A stretch of 64,000 bases of DNA from Peptoanaerobacter stomatis (GTDB taxonomy: Bacteria > Bacillota > Clostridia > Peptostreptococcales > Filifactoraceae). The stretch spans positions 1,041,140 to 1,105,139 of the forward strand of contig NZ_JH815225.1 of NCBI RefSeq assembly GCF_000238095.2, read 5' to 3'. The first letter of the stretch is position 1; every line of letters starts with the position of its first letter. Positions 1 to 10,107 of the stretch are shown piece by piece. Below the pieces are notes generated by a model. It was not told the origin of the DNA. It made no database searches and saw only the letters and a program-made list of their open reading frames with translations. The translations under genes were made by a program, and so were the position numbers.

Positions 1-210
1 TAAATAAAATTAACTATAATTAAAATAAATAATTTATATAAATATATCTATTAATAAACATATATCCGTATTAAAAATATTGTTATTGTGTTGACCTGTA
101 TTTTAAGTAAAATTTATTCTATAAAACATATAAAAATATGCAAAGAAATATATTTTAACTACATACACTTAGGCTAAACAAATCAAGCATAACTATGCAA
201 ATATGCTGTT

Positions 211-1158
211 TTATGGCAGATTTAGATAAATTAATGTAAATGCGATACAAACACATATAAAAGTATTAACTCTCAACACTTTTACAGATTTTAATATATC
301 CTCTTTGTTCGGCTCTCTTATATTATCTCCAATTGTAGCTTTTTCTACAAGTTTTCCTTTGTAATGATGTGCTCCTCCAAGTTGTATTCCGAGTGCCCCT
401 GCTATTAAACCTTCAGGATATGCACAATTTGGACTTAAATGGTTTTTTCTGTCTCTTAATCCTATTTTTATACAATTTTTCCAATCAAGCGAATTTATAT
501 ATGCACTTAATGTGAATATTATAACAGATATTCTTGACGGAATAAAATTACATATATCATCCAACCTTGCAGAAAACTTACCGAATTGCTCATATTTTTC
601 ATTTCTATACCCTATCATTGAATCCAAGGTGCTTACAGCTTTAAATGCTATTGCAAGTGGCACTCCACCTATTATCATAAAAAATATAGGAGTTATAACG
701 GCATCTACAGTATTTTCGGCAACTGTCTCTATCGTAGCTCTTATTATATCTGAAAATGATAATTCTTTTGTATCTCTTCCCACTATATAAGATAGTTTTA
801 TTCTACTTGATGTTAAATCATTTTTTTTAATTTCTTCATATATTTTCATAGCTTCTTTTTCCAAACATTTGCTTGCAAGCACAGTATAAGCAAGAACACA
901 TTCAAAAACAGCACCAAGATAAAAATTTACACCATATGAAAGATTTATTAAATAATATGTCGCTATATAAGATATTCCTATTGTAATAACTGCTGTAAAT
1001 ATTCCGGATATAAATTTATTTATACGACTTTTAAAAAATATATTTTCCAGATAACTTATAAGCCTCCCGATAAATTTTACAGGATGAGGCATATTATATG
1101 GATCTGCAAATATTAAATCAAGTGTATAGGCTATAAAAACGCTATATTTAAAATACAT
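211..1158 (-). CDS. cbiB: adenosylcobinamide-phosphate synthase CbiB/CobD
   Basis: Integral membrane enzyme of the cobalamin pathway that joins adenosylcobyric acid to aminopropanol (or its phosphate) to form adenosylcobinamide phosphate. The 315 residues match the usual family length. The N-terminal DLIFADPYNMPHPVKFIG block and the central ATIETVAENTVDAVITP and FKAVSTLDSMIGYRNEKYE blocks are family hallmarks, and there are about five hydrophobic segments. It stands alone here with no other cob/cbi genes in the window, so the rest of the pathway or a salvage route must lie elsewhere. I see no cobalamin riboswitch in the roughly 280 bases upstream. Confidence 0.95.
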   Translation of the reverse strand: MYFKYSVFIAYTLDLIFADPYNMPHPVKFIGRLISYLENIFFKSRINKFISGIFTAVITIGISYIATYYLINLSYGVNFYLGAVFECVLAYTVLASKCLEKEAMKIYEEIKKNDLTSSRIKLSYIVGRDTKELSFSDIIRATIETVAENTVDAVITPIFFMIIGGVPLAIAFKAVSTLDSMIGYRNEKYEQFGKFSARLDDICNFIPSRISVIIFTLSAYINSLDWKNCIKIGLRDRKNHLSPNCAYPEGLIAGALGIQLGGAHHYKGKLVEKATIGDNIREPNKEDILKSVKVLRVNTFICVCIAFTLIYLNLP

Positions 1159-1478
1159 ATTTTCTCCAATTTTTATTATTTATTACGAACATTATATAAC
1201 CATTCAATCATATTTTAGTACAATACTTTTATTTTATAGTCAGATATAAAAATATTTTATAACTATCTATAAATGCCTGTATTGCAATATTTATATGGAA
1301 AATATTTCTAATTTAACCTTATAAATAAATATTTTTATGAATATTTTTAGTAATAATTGGTATCAATTATACAGACAATTTATATTAATCTTGCTTTAAA
1401 TTACTTAAAATTTGTAATTTTTAATAATTTATTCAGATATACATTGTTTCAAATTACGATTAACTTGGGAGGCTTTTT
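1159..1478. other. intergenic region between divergent cbiB and the FeoB-associated gene
   Basis: Very AT-rich spacer of about 320 bases. It must carry promoters for cbiB (leftward) and for the small Cys-rich gene (rightward). I see no convincing -35/-10 pair, riboswitch or repeat. Confidence 0.4.
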
Positions 1479-1655
1479 ATGCAAAACATAATTGCAGGTA
1501 TTATAGTTGGTGCTATTTTTATAACAGCATTGTATTTTTCTCTTCGTGGCGAGGGTTCTTCATGTTCTTCTTGTAACGGTTCATGCCATTCAAATTCTTG
1601 CCCTACTGATAAAAAGAAATATGATAAAAATTCTGATTTAAATGGTATCCTATAA
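1479..1655 (+). CDS. FeoB-associated Cys-rich membrane protein
   Basis: A 58-residue protein. One N-terminal membrane segment (IIAGIIVGAIFITALYF) is followed by a Cys-rich stretch CSSCNGSCHSNSCP and a charged tail. This is the layout of the small FeoB-associated Cys-rich membrane proteins (FeoB_associated family), usually found directly downstream of feoB and thought to assist ferrous iron transport. Here it lies about 12 kb from feoB. A strong GGGAGG ribosome site at 1467-1472 sits 6 bases before the ATG, and a hairpin terminator follows. The family call is good; a role in iron handling is inferred from the family. Confidence 0.85.
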   Translation: MQNIIAGIIVGAIFITALYFSLRGEGSSCSSCNGSCHSNSCPTDKKKYDKNSDLNGIL

Positions 1656-1666
1656 ATTATTATTCA

Positions 1667-1711
1667 AAAAAATACATCTAATAATTAAACAATTAATTAG
1701 ATGTATTTTTT
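1667..1711. terminator. bidirectional intrinsic terminator
   Basis: Perfect inverted repeat AAAAAATACATCTAAT / ATTAGATGTATTTTTT with arms at 1667-1682 and 1696-1711. It has T-runs on both strands and lies between two converging genes, so it can end both. Confidence 0.85.
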
Positions 1712-1713
1712 TC

Positions 1714-2397
1714 TTATTGTACTTTATATGGAATTATTTCTCCAACCGCTTTTGAAAAGTCTTTTTCATCTACTTGATATATATCGTTTTTGTCCTTTGG
1801 AACCTTTATAGCTATAGTCTTTGATGTATCATATTGCATATCTTTCATTGATGCTTCTTCAAACTTCTCCAAAAACCTTTGTGTAAATTCTGTATGTAAT
1901 TCTTCATCTGTTTTATTTACATTATTTTCATCAACATCTTTAGTCATTTCATCCATCAGAGCCTCATACTCGTCTTCCATATCCAACATTATTTTCATAG
2001 GCTCTATTTCAACAGTTACTTCTTTAGGATTTTTCTTCTTATCTGTTTCTTTAACTTCGTATTTTGCTTTTGAATATACCGTTTTAAAAATTTCATTTAA
2101 TTTTTCTTGATTTTCTTCTTTATAATTTTCATCCAGTCCGAAGTAGTAAAAAAAGAAATCCACTTCTGAGTTTATAACTTCTTCATAATTTTCTTTTAAT
2201 TCTTCATCGCTACTGTTATCTACCAGTATATCTTTATACTCTTTTGAACATGTACCTTTAAAATATAAATCCAAATCTCCTTGTGTCAAAATTTTGGCTA
2301 TATCTTTTGTGTTAAAAAAAGTAAATATCAGATATATGCCTATTATAACAAGGCTTACAACAAATGAAGCAAGTTTTCTTAAAAAAATGTTTCTCAA
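1714..2397 (-). CDS. membrane-anchored protein of unknown function
   Basis: About 227 residues. An N-terminal signal-anchor (LASFVVSLVIIGIYLIFTFF) is followed by a long acidic, lysine/glutamate-rich domain likely to lie outside the membrane. I do not recognise the family; it resembles small lipoprotein-like secreted domains of Clostridia but lacks a lipobox cysteine. Start choice: a TTG at 2395-2397 lies 6 bases after GGAGGG (2404-2409). A longer in-frame start at 2451 is possible but its upstream sequence lacks a ribosome site. It is a single gene sharing a terminator with its convergent neighbour. Confidence 0.6.
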   Translation of the reverse strand: MRNIFLRKLASFVVSLVIIGIYLIFTFFNTKDIAKILTQGDLDLYFKGTCSKEYKDILVDNSSDEELKENYEEVINSEVDFFFYYFGLDENYKEENQEKLNEIFKTVYSKAKYEVKETDKKKNPKEVTVEIEPMKIMLDMEDEYEALMDEMTKDVDENNVNKTDEELHTEFTQRFLEKFEEASMKDMQYDTSKTIAIKVPKDKNDIYQVDEKDFSKAVGEIIPYKVQ

Positions 2398-2663
2398 TTC
2401 AATCCCTCCAAAAATATCACTCATTGTTATACTGATTAGATAGTTAATCAATATAAAACATTGTAGTGAATGATTAAAAATTTAATATTTATTTTTTGAT
2501 TATTATACTATCGGTTATTAAATATAATACTAAAACCTATTCAAATTATAGATTTTATCTAAGTGATCAATGCTTTTCTATTAGATTTTAGTATACATAT
2601 TTTGATTTAAATGGTATTTCATCATTAAATAAATATTTAGTACAAATTTAAAATGGTTAACAT

Positions 2664-2707
2664 AAAAAAGTATGATATACTTTTTTAACAAATTATATCA
2701 TACTTTT
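2664..2707 (-). terminator. terminator of the V-type ATPase operon
   Basis: Hairpin with 14-base perfect arms AAAAGTATGATATA / TATATCATACTTTT (2666-2679 and 2694-2707). On the minus strand it is followed by a T-run, about 25 bases after the atpD stop codon. Confidence 0.85.
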
Positions 2708-2731
2708 CTATTATTTGCATAATTTTTTATA

Positions 2732-3346
2732 TTATGATTTTCTTTTTTTAATTTTTTTAAGTCTGTAAAAATCTTCTCTTTCTTTTTCTTCGAGCGATTC
2801 TGATATATATTTTACAGTATCTTCTAAATTAGGTATTTGTATTTTGTCTAATGCGTTTGCTCTTTTTTGGTTTTTCTTTATTTCTATAGACAATTTGTAT
2901 ACTGTATTTTCTGTTTCTGCCAAACGATATGTCAGCCTTTTTATTTTTTGAAATATTCTTATAGCCTCATCTATGGCAGGACTTGTCATGTGCATACTGT
3001 AGTGAGGTCTTAATTTACCATGCTCATATTTTACACTCGGTACGTCTAAGCCCATTACGGATTTATATGATATTTCAAAATTTTCCGCTTTGTCTATGGA
3101 TAATGCTATATCACTTACAGCCATAACTCCCATTGTTATGTTTGCCTCTTGAAGTACAGCATATGCCTGCTCGAACATTTGTTTTACATCTTCTTGTATC
3201 TTCTTGGCATTTTCTATTTGTTGCATCATCTCTTTTATCAAAACAGTTCTTTTTTTGTCTATAAGATTATATCCTGTTTTGGATAATTTCAAATTATCTT
3301 TGGTTTTCAGTAAATTTGATTTTGTAGGTGCTATGTTCTGTATCAT
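2732..3346 (-). CDS. atpD: V-type ATPase subunit D (central rotor stalk)
   Basis: A 204-residue rotor-axle subunit that transmits rotation between the A3B3 head and the membrane ring. The N-terminal segment IAPTKSNLLKTKDNLKLSKTG is the family signature and both ends are long helices. A GGAAGG-type ribosome site precedes the ATG, which starts one base after the atpB stop, so the two are translationally tight. It is the last gene of the nine-gene ATPase operon. Confidence 0.95.
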   Translation of the reverse strand: MIQNIAPTKSNLLKTKDNLKLSKTGYNLIDKKRTVLIKEMMQQIENAKKIQEDVKQMFEQAYAVLQEANITMGVMAVSDIALSIDKAENFEISYKSVMGLDVPSVKYEHGKLRPHYSMHMTSPAIDEAIRIFQKIKRLTYRLAETENTVYKLSIEIKKNQKRANALDKIQIPNLEDTVKYISESLEEKEREDFYRLKKIKKRKS

Positions 3347-3347
3347 T

Positions 3348-4718
3348 TTACCACCTTCCGTACTTGTCTATATATTTACTCTCCAATCTGTCCAATTCTA
3401 CCTTAGGGAACATTTTGAACAAATCCCAAGCTATATCTAATGATTGCTCTATCGTTCTCGATTCGTCAAATCTTTGAGACAAAAACTTTTGCTCAAACTC
3501 TCTACCGAACTGCATATATATCCTGTCTATAGGAGTCAAATCATCTTCTCCTATGATTTGAGAAAGTGAGCGTACATCTATAACTCTCGAATAAAGTGCA
3601 AAGAGTTGTGATTGTACCTGATCATGATCATCTCTTGTATATCCTTCTCCTATACCGTCCTTCATAAGTCTTGAAAGCGAAGGCAATATATTTATAGCAG
3701 GATATATATTTTTTTGGAATAAATCTCTTGATAAAACTATCTGACCTTCTGTTATAAATCCTGTAAGATCCGGTATAGGATGTGTTATATCATCATTTGG
3801 CATTGTCAATATCGGAATAAGTGTTATAGAGCCTTTTTTATCTTTTATCATTCCTGCTCTTTCGTACAAAGTCGATAAATCTGAATACAAATATCCTGGA
3901 TATCCCTTTCTACTCGGCACTTCTTCTCTTGCTGATGATATTTCTCTTAGAGCTTCGGCATAGCTTGTTATATCTGTCATAACTACCAATATATGCATTC
4001 CTTCTTCAAATGCCAAATATTCCGCTGCTGTAAGTGCTGTTCTCGGTGTTGATATTCTCTCAACTATAGGTGCATCAGCCAAATTTATATATGATACAAC
4101 CCTTGATGATGCTCCTGATTCTTCAAATGCACTTTTGAAAAAATCATAATCATCGTGTTTTATTCCCATACCTGCAAACACTATGGCAAATTTTTCATCT
4201 GAATTCTTTAATTTTGCCTGTCGTACTATCTGTGCCGCCAATTGATTGTGTGTAAGCCCGTTTGATGAAAATATAGGCAATTTTTGTCCTCTTATAAGAG
4301 TGGTAAGTGTATCTATCGCAGATATACCTGTCTCTAAATAGTCTCTCGGATATTGTCTTGAAACCGGATTCATAGGTCTTCCGTTTACATTATATTTTTT
4401 GTCGGTTATTATAGGATCTGCTCCATCTATAGGCTCTCCAACACCGTTAAATGTTCTTCCAAGTATTTCTTTACTGAGTGATACTTCCAAAGGTGTTCCT
4501 GTAAATGTAACTGCCGCATTTTGCGTGGATATTCCTGTTGTTCCTTCAAATACCTGTGCGATTACTTTATCTCCTTGTATACGAACTACCTTCGCTCTTC
4601 TTTTTTCCTTACCTTCTATCTCTATATCCATCATCTCATCATAGCTTACATCGTCTACGCCTTTTAATACTATCAATGGACCTTCTATTTTTTCAAGTTT
4701 TAAGTATTGTCTTTGCAT
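3348..4718 (-). CDS. atpB: V-type ATPase subunit B (non-catalytic head subunit)
   Basis: A 456-residue regulatory head subunit that alternates with A in the A3B3 ring. It shows the conserved blocks [46 protein letters not shown] and [20 protein letters not shown]. As expected for B, the Walker A position reads SSNGLTHN and has no GKT. It lies between atpA (8 bases upstream) and atpD (1 base downstream). Confidence 0.97.
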   Translation of the reverse strand: MQRQYLKLEKIEGPLIVLKGVDDVSYDEMMDIEIEGKEKRRAKVVRIQGDKVIAQVFEGTTGISTQNAAVTFTGTPLEVSLSKEILGRTFNGVGEPIDGADPIITDKKYNVNGRPMNPVSRQYPRDYLETGISAIDTLTTLIRGQKLPIFSSNGLTHNQLAAQIVRQAKLKNSDEKFAIVFAGMGIKHDDYDFFKSAFEESGASSRVVSYINLADAPIVERISTPRTALTAAEYLAFEEGMHILVVMTDITSYAEALREISSAREEVPSRKGYPGYLYSDLSTLYERAGMIKDKKGSITLIPILTMPNDDITHPIPDLTGFITEGQIVLSRDLFQKNIYPAINILPSLSRLMKDGIGEGYTRDDHDQVQSQLFALYSRVIDVRSLSQIIGEDDLTPIDRIYMQFGREFEQKFLSQRFDESRTIEQSLDIAWDLFKMFPKVELDRLESKYIDKYGRW

Positions 4719-4726
4719 ATTTTCAC

Positions 4727-6502
4727 CTACTCTTCCTGATTTTTTGCTATCAAATCGGCATAATAGTTCTTGATTTTTTTATTTAATGTGTCAAATTTTT
4801 CTTCATAATTTTCATTAGGTATATCATATTTCATCTTTATTACTTCTTCAAAAATATTGTCATTTTTTATTTTTACAAGAGCTATTTGTTTTTTTACCGC
4901 CATATTTGCATTATCATAAAGAGTGTCTATAACTTTCAGCATCTCATACTGTTTTTTAAGAGGAACATATGAATCTGTTTCGTGCATTGCATTTTGTTGT
5001 AAAAATCCCTTTTTCAATACCTTGGCTACTTCAAGAAGCAATCTTTGGTCATTTGGAAGGACATCTTCTCCAACAAGCTGAACTATCTGATTTAATTTGT
5101 CATCCTCTGACAAAAGTTCCATCATTTTTGCCCTCAATTTCATAAGCTCAGGTGATACATTCTCATCATAATACTCTTTTATAAGTGATGTATATCCGCT
5201 ATAACTTGTCAAATAATTTACAGCCGGATAGTGTCTTATATATGCAAGATTTTTATCCAAGCCTATGAAAGCTGACACGAATCTCTTTGTATTTTCCGTT
5301 ACCGGCTCAGAGAAATCTCCTCCAGGCGGAGATACTGCTCCTATTACAGTTATAGAGCCTTCTTCTTTTCCAAGAGTTTCCACATAACCTGCTCTTTCAT
5401 AAAATTGTGCTATTCTTGACGGCAAATATGCAGGATAACCTTCTTCTGCCGGCATTTCTTCCAATCTTCCTGATATTTCTCTAAGCGCCTCTGCCCATCT
5501 TGATGTTGAATCTGCCATTATAGCAACGTGATAACCCATATCTCTGTAATATTCGGCTATTGTTATTCCTGTGTATATAGATGCCTCACGAGCAGCAACC
5601 GGCATATTTGATGTATTTGCAATCAATATTGTCCTTTCCATAAGAGGTTTGCCTGTTCTCGGATCTATCAATTCAGGAAATTGTTCAAGCACTTCCGTCA
5701 TTTCATTTCCACGCTCTCCACAACCTATATACACGATTATATCTGCATCTGACCATTTAGCCAACTGATGTTGTGTCATAGTCTTACCTGTTCCAAAACC
5801 TCCAGGAAGAGCTGATGTACCACCTTTTGCAATAGGAAAAAATACATCAAGTACCCTTTGTCCTGTAACAAGCGGTTTTGATATAGGCATTCTATATTTT
5901 ACAGGGCGTGGTATTCTAACCGGCCAAGTATGATATAATTTCAGTTTGTGTATCTTATTATCTTCATCCTTTACAGTTAACACTTCTTCTTCCAAATTAT
6001 ATTCTCCTGAAGGAAGTGCTTCTATTACTTCTCCACTCACATTGGGCGGTATTAATATCTTGTGCTTTATAAAACTTGTTTCCTGTGTTGTGGCAAACAC
6101 TTGTCCTGCTGTAACTGTTTCACCTGTTTTCACAAGCATTTCCACTTTCCACGTCTTTGACTTGTCTATAGATAATAGTCCTATGCCTTCTGCTATAAAA
6201 TCCCCTGTTATTTCATATATGTTTTCAAGAGGTCTTTGTATTCCGTCAAATATATTTCCTATTATTCCCGGTCCTAATGTTACTGACAGTGGTATATCCG
6301 TACTTACTATCTTTTCTCCTACTTTTAGGCCTTGAGTTTCTTCATATACTTGTATTGTAGCAATATCTCCATCTATAGATATTATCTCGCCTATGAGCTT
6401 CATATCACCTACAAGCACCATATCTCTTACTTTATATACACCCATACCACTTGCTTTAACAACCGGACCGTTTATATCAATTATTTTAGGTGTTTCATTC
6501 AT
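4727..6502 (-). CDS. atpA: V-type ATPase catalytic subunit A
   Basis: Catalytic nucleotide-binding subunit of 591 residues, the normal length. The P-loop GGFGTGKT is near residue 235, followed by the catalytic glutamate block [11 protein letters not shown] and by [23 protein letters not shown]. The archaeal/V-type non-homologous insert (about residues 110-190) is present. Start choice: ATG at 6502, 5 bases after GAGGG. A GTG four codons upstream is also in frame but overlaps that ribosome site. A 166-base gap separates it from atpE, the largest gap inside the operon. Confidence 0.97.
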   Translation of the reverse strand: MNETPKIIDINGPVVKASGMGVYKVRDMVLVGDMKLIGEIISIDGDIATIQVYEETQGLKVGEKIVSTDIPLSVTLGPGIIGNIFDGIQRPLENIYEITGDFIAEGIGLLSIDKSKTWKVEMLVKTGETVTAGQVFATTQETSFIKHKILIPPNVSGEVIEALPSGEYNLEEEVLTVKDEDNKIHKLKLYHTWPVRIPRPVKYRMPISKPLVTGQRVLDVFFPIAKGGTSALPGGFGTGKTMTQHQLAKWSDADIIVYIGCGERGNEMTEVLEQFPELIDPRTGKPLMERTILIANTSNMPVAAREASIYTGITIAEYYRDMGYHVAIMADSTSRWAEALREISGRLEEMPAEEGYPAYLPSRIAQFYERAGYVETLGKEEGSITVIGAVSPPGGDFSEPVTENTKRFVSAFIGLDKNLAYIRHYPAVNYLTSYSGYTSLIKEYYDENVSPELMKLRAKMMELLSEDDKLNQIVQLVGEDVLPNDQRLLLEVAKVLKKGFLQQNAMHETDSYVPLKKQYEMLKVIDTLYDNANMAVKKQIALVKIKNDNIFEEVIKMKYDIPNENYEEKFDTLNKKIKNYYADLIAKNQEE

Positions 6503-6680
6503 AGTTACCCTCACTTATAATTTATTGATACTAATACCTATTTTACTGGTTGGTATTGTAAAAAACAATAATTAGTTTTTTTATGATTGTAAATTAAAAA
6601 TATTAATTATTTTATCAGGCATTAGTATGACTTTTACATTATAGTTGTTATTTCAAAGAACTATAATAATTCATAAGAAT

Positions 6681-7283
6681 TTATGCTCTTACATCCAACT
6701 CTTGTTTCAATTTTGTCAAAATATCTTTGTATTTATTATCTAATAAAAAATCTACAGAATAGTTCAGTCTATATGTTCTTTCTTTGTTTTCCACTTCAAA
6801 ACCGCCTATTCTTATATTATCGCTTTTTTGAATATCTACACCGCCTAATATATCTTGTATTATAGGCATATCTCTCTCATAAGATTTTTCAAAAACATAT
6901 ATTGTATCATCAGATTTAACATCTTTTTTTGCAACTTCCAATGTTCTTTTCAAATACGTCTCGCCTTCTTTTCCCAAATACTCTGATTTCAATTCTTCTT
7001 TGAGCGCTTTGAAAAAATCATCATATATTTGTTTATTAGCAGCTAATATTATATTTTGACCTTCTTTTTGTGTTTTTGAATGTATTCTGTCAGTTTTTGT
7101 TTCTAATTTTAAAGCATAATCTCTTTTTATTCTTTCTATATCTTCATACTTCTTAGCTTTATATGTTCTTATTATATCTTCCGTTTCTTGTTTTATCTTT
7201 TGTATTTCTACATCGTAAGACGATTTTATATCTTCATTTATTATTTTTTTAAATGACTCTATTTTATCTTCTATTGTTATCAT
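6681..7283 (-). CDS. atpE: V-type ATPase subunit E (peripheral stalk)
   Basis: A 200-residue peripheral stalk subunit that pairs with the G/H-type coiled-coil subunit and holds the head static. The N-terminal half is a long charged helix rich in K, E and R. The C-terminal half is a compact domain ending YSVDFLLDNKYKDILTKLKQELD. The start follows a GGAGG site. Placed between atpF and atpA. Confidence 0.9.
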   Translation of the reverse strand: MITIEDKIESFKKIINEDIKSSYDVEIQKIKQETEDIIRTYKAKKYEDIERIKRDYALKLETKTDRIHSKTQKEGQNIILAANKQIYDDFFKALKEELKSEYLGKEGETYLKRTLEVAKKDVKSDDTIYVFEKSYERDMPIIQDILGGVDIQKSDNIRIGGFEVENKERTYRLNYSVDFLLDNKYKDILTKLKQELDVRA

Positions 7284-7298
7284 AAAACTCCTCCCACA

Positions 7299-7607
7299 TT
7301 ATATGCTGATTCCTATCGACTCATTTATATACTTTGTTATAAAATCAGGATCTCTTTGAAGTCCATGTCTATCAGGTATTTCTACTATAAGAGGAAATCT
7401 ATTTTTCAGCTTGACATTCATAACCTCTTCGCTTATAAGATCAAATATTTTTTCTGTCAACAACAGTATACCTATGTTTTTATCTGAAAGACATTTGTTG
7501 AACTCTTCCAAAACTTCGCCTCTTTCATGCAAAACAGTTCCTGTTATTCCTGCCAATCTCATTCCTACAAGCGTATCTGTATTGTCCGCTATAAGATAGC
7601 TAACCAT
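7299..7607 (-). CDS. atpF: V-type ATPase subunit F (central stalk)
   Basis: A 102-residue small central-stalk subunit that binds subunit D and modulates ATPase activity. Typical features are the N-terminal LIADNTDTLVGMRLAGI (family A-D-x-D-T-x-x-G-F-x-L-A-G-I pattern), GILLLTEKIFDLI in the middle and a PLIVEIPDRHG segment. It is tightly spaced with atpK and atpE. Confidence 0.93.
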   Translation of the reverse strand: MVSYLIADNTDTLVGMRLAGITGTVLHERGEVLEEFNKCLSDKNIGILLLTEKIFDLISEEVMNVKLKNRFPLIVEIPDRHGLQRDPDFITKYINESIGISI

Positions 7608-7620
7608 AACTTATCTCCTA

Positions 7621-8043
7621 TTATACTCTTTGAAGTATCATTATTGATATTACAAGACCATATATTGCAATACCTTCTGCAAGTCCAAGTATGATAAGTG
7701 TCTTACCGAGTATTGATGAATCTTCTGATATAGCACCTATTGCTGCTGAGCCTGCTTGTCCTACACCTATACCTGCACCTATTGCTGCAAGACCTGTTGA
7801 TAAAGCTGCTGCCAAATATCCCAAACCGCTTGCAGAACTTGCTACTGCATCAGCTTCTCCTGTTGCAAATACAACATCAGGTATAAGACCTGTAACAAAT
7901 AATCCAAACATTGCCAATAAATTTATTGCTATGGCTTTTTTTAATCCTGCTTTACTTGTAGTCTTTTTTTGTTTCATATAAGAAACTCCTGTTAATATTG
8001 TAGCTCCTATACCTATTGTTAATAATAATAGTGTTGTTTTCAT
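7621..8043 (-). CDS. atpK: V-type ATPase membrane ring subunit K
   Basis: A 140-residue rotor-ring proteolipid. An N-terminal membrane segment (MKTTLLLLTIGIGATILTG) and a second hydrophobic stretch precede the conserved hairpin GLGYLAAALSTGLAAIGAG...SEDSSILGKTLIILGLAEGIAIYG. The ion-binding glutamate is in LAEGIAIYG and a glutamine sits in VGQAG. Whether H+ or Na+ is carried cannot be settled by eye. It has a strong AGGAGG ribosome site and lies between atpI and atpF. Confidence 0.93.
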   Translation of the reverse strand: MKTTLLLLTIGIGATILTGVSYMKQKKTTSKAGLKKAIAINLLAMFGLFVTGLIPDVVFATGEADAVASSASGLGYLAAALSTGLAAIGAGIGVGQAGSAAIGAISEDSSILGKTLIILGLAEGIAIYGLVISIMILQRV

Positions 8044-8084
8044 AACTTTCCTCCTAAAAATCAGTTAATAATTTATAAATAAAT

Positions 8085-10067
8085 TTATTTTTGTGTGCGA
8101 ACATCTACATGAAGCGGACTGTATATTATTCCGTCTCCTTTGAAGTATTTGCTGAACAACTCATAGTATTCCAATCTGATAGCCTGTATAAATACTATCA
8201 ACCCTTCAAGTCCTAATATTACTATATTTCCAAGTACAATCATAAGCACATTTCCAACTCCTGTGCCTATCATCTGTCCAAGTGCGTGAAATGCCATAAA
8301 TAATCCGACATGGTTTATTGCAAAAGCCCCTACCCTTATAAACGAAAGAGTGTTTGAGAAAAATCCCATTATGGTTTCAAACATCTCAAATCCGCTTTCA
8401 ACAGGAGAAAATTCTTCTTTATGACCAGATTTTTCAAATTTCTCCGCCAACTTAGGTTTCATGAACATAAGGGTTGATGTGACAATCATAATTGCAACGC
8501 TTATTATTACAAGCATTGATGAACCGCTTTCGCCCACATAAGATTTTAAAACTGTAATATTTAATATCAACAGTAAAAATGCCATATAGAATATAAACCC
8601 TGAAATACCGTTTTTATCAAAGTATAAGTTTCCTATATCATTTCTTGCCTTTAAATTATAAAATCCTATGAAATATGCCACAATTATCATTATTATACCT
8701 ATTGTAATTGTGCCTATAAGTATGGTGTTTATATCTTCCATCGGTCTTAACAATATTGCAGGCAATATATCCTCAATGCCGAATACACTTCCGTACATAA
8801 ATCCAAAAAATACCGATGATAGTCCGATTCTTTGTATTATCTTTGCAGTCTCTCCCACTTTTCTTGCAAGCAAGTTGCCTGCTATTACAAACACCAGACC
8901 TTGTCCGACATCTCCGAACATCATACCAAACAACAACATATATGTTATTGCAAAAAACGGTGTAGGGTCAGCCTCTTTATAATCAGGTATTGAGTACATT
9001 TTTACAAGTGCCTCGAAAGGTCTTAATATGAAATTATTTTTAAGTTTTGTAGGTATTTTGAATATTGAAGGAACTGCAACATCTTCCGAAAAATATACAA
9101 GTGCACTTTCAGACGTTTTTTCTATAAGATTTTTTATCTCATCAATTTTTGACTCCGGTACAAAAGCACTGAGAAGCACAAAATTTTTACTCTGTGCCAT
9201 ATGAGACTCAAGTTCTTCTATTTTTTCGATTATCTTGTATCTATAATATAATGCCAATATATCTTGTAAGTATTTTTTTCTGAATTCTTCTTTCTCTTTT
9301 TTTATTTCTTCCTGCTCTTTTTCCAAGTCGATAAGTTGTTTCTTCTTTGCAGCATTTAAATCTTTGAACGACATATCTATATTCGGTAAATCTATTTCGT
9401 CAAAAGACAGTGAACGCAAAAAATACTCCGTACTTTCTTCATACATGGAAGGAGTAAATATCATGAGAGTTTCTCCGTGATTATTAGAGCCTAAGTGAAC
9501 TACTATTCCTTTTATATTTTCATAATTTGATTTCAATTTTATCCAAGAGTTTTTTGAAATCTGACCCATATTGAATTTTATATGTTTTAAATTCATAAAT
9601 TCTGATATTTTTATGTTATCATGACAAAAATATTCAAGAGCGTTTAATAATATTTTTACTTTAGCTCTTGCATATCTGTTGGATTCTTCAAGATTTTTGA
9701 TTCTGTCGGACTCCTCAGATATTTTGTCCAATATTTTCAACTTTTCACTATAATTAAGGGATTGCAGATTTTCCAAAACTATTTCATCTTCTTTTATATC
9801 AAAAAATGTAAACATTTCATCTAAAAGGTCTTTGTATTTTTTCTTTTTAAATACTTTTTCACTTATATATGGAGATATTTTACTTATATCTACTCCCATT
9901 TTTGAAAACTCTCCAATTTGAGTGTCCATATACCTCATAGTAAAATTAGAAGAATTTGATGAGTTTGTTATATGAATGGAGCCGTTTAAGACTATCTCAC
10001 GAAGTATATTGTGAGTGTCTTGCTTGAGGGCAACCAAATTCATCATTTTCATCTTTTCTACAGCCAT
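8085..10067 (-). CDS. atpI: V-type ATPase subunit I (membrane a-type subunit)
   Basis: A 660-residue stator subunit. The first roughly 330 residues are a soluble, coiled-coil-rich arm that contacts the peripheral stalks. The rest has seven to eight membrane helices forming the ion half-channels next to the K ring. Family blocks are PTPFFAITYMLLFGMMFGDVG, FGFMYGSVFGIED and FSNTLSFIRVGAFAINHVGL, which contains the conserved channel arginine. It lies between atpC and atpK with an AAGGAGG ribosome site. Confidence 0.96.
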   Translation of the reverse strand: MAVEKMKMMNLVALKQDTHNILREIVLNGSIHITNSSNSSNFTMRYMDTQIGEFSKMGVDISKISPYISEKVFKKKKYKDLLDEMFTFFDIKEDEIVLENLQSLNYSEKLKILDKISEESDRIKNLEESNRYARAKVKILLNALEYFCHDNIKISEFMNLKHIKFNMGQISKNSWIKLKSNYENIKGIVVHLGSNNHGETLMIFTPSMYEESTEYFLRSLSFDEIDLPNIDMSFKDLNAAKKKQLIDLEKEQEEIKKEKEEFRKKYLQDILALYYRYKIIEKIEELESHMAQSKNFVLLSAFVPESKIDEIKNLIEKTSESALVYFSEDVAVPSIFKIPTKLKNNFILRPFEALVKMYSIPDYKEADPTPFFAITYMLLFGMMFGDVGQGLVFVIAGNLLARKVGETAKIIQRIGLSSVFFGFMYGSVFGIEDILPAILLRPMEDINTILIGTITIGIIMIIVAYFIGFYNLKARNDIGNLYFDKNGISGFIFYMAFLLLILNITVLKSYVGESGSSMLVIISVAIMIVTSTLMFMKPKLAEKFEKSGHKEEFSPVESGFEMFETIMGFFSNTLSFIRVGAFAINHVGLFMAFHALGQMIGTGVGNVLMIVLGNIVILGLEGLIVFIQAIRLEYYELFSKYFKGDGIIYSPLHVDVRTQK

Positions 10068-10107
10068 TTAGCACCTCCTTGTTCAATAATTTATATAATT
10101 ATAGCCT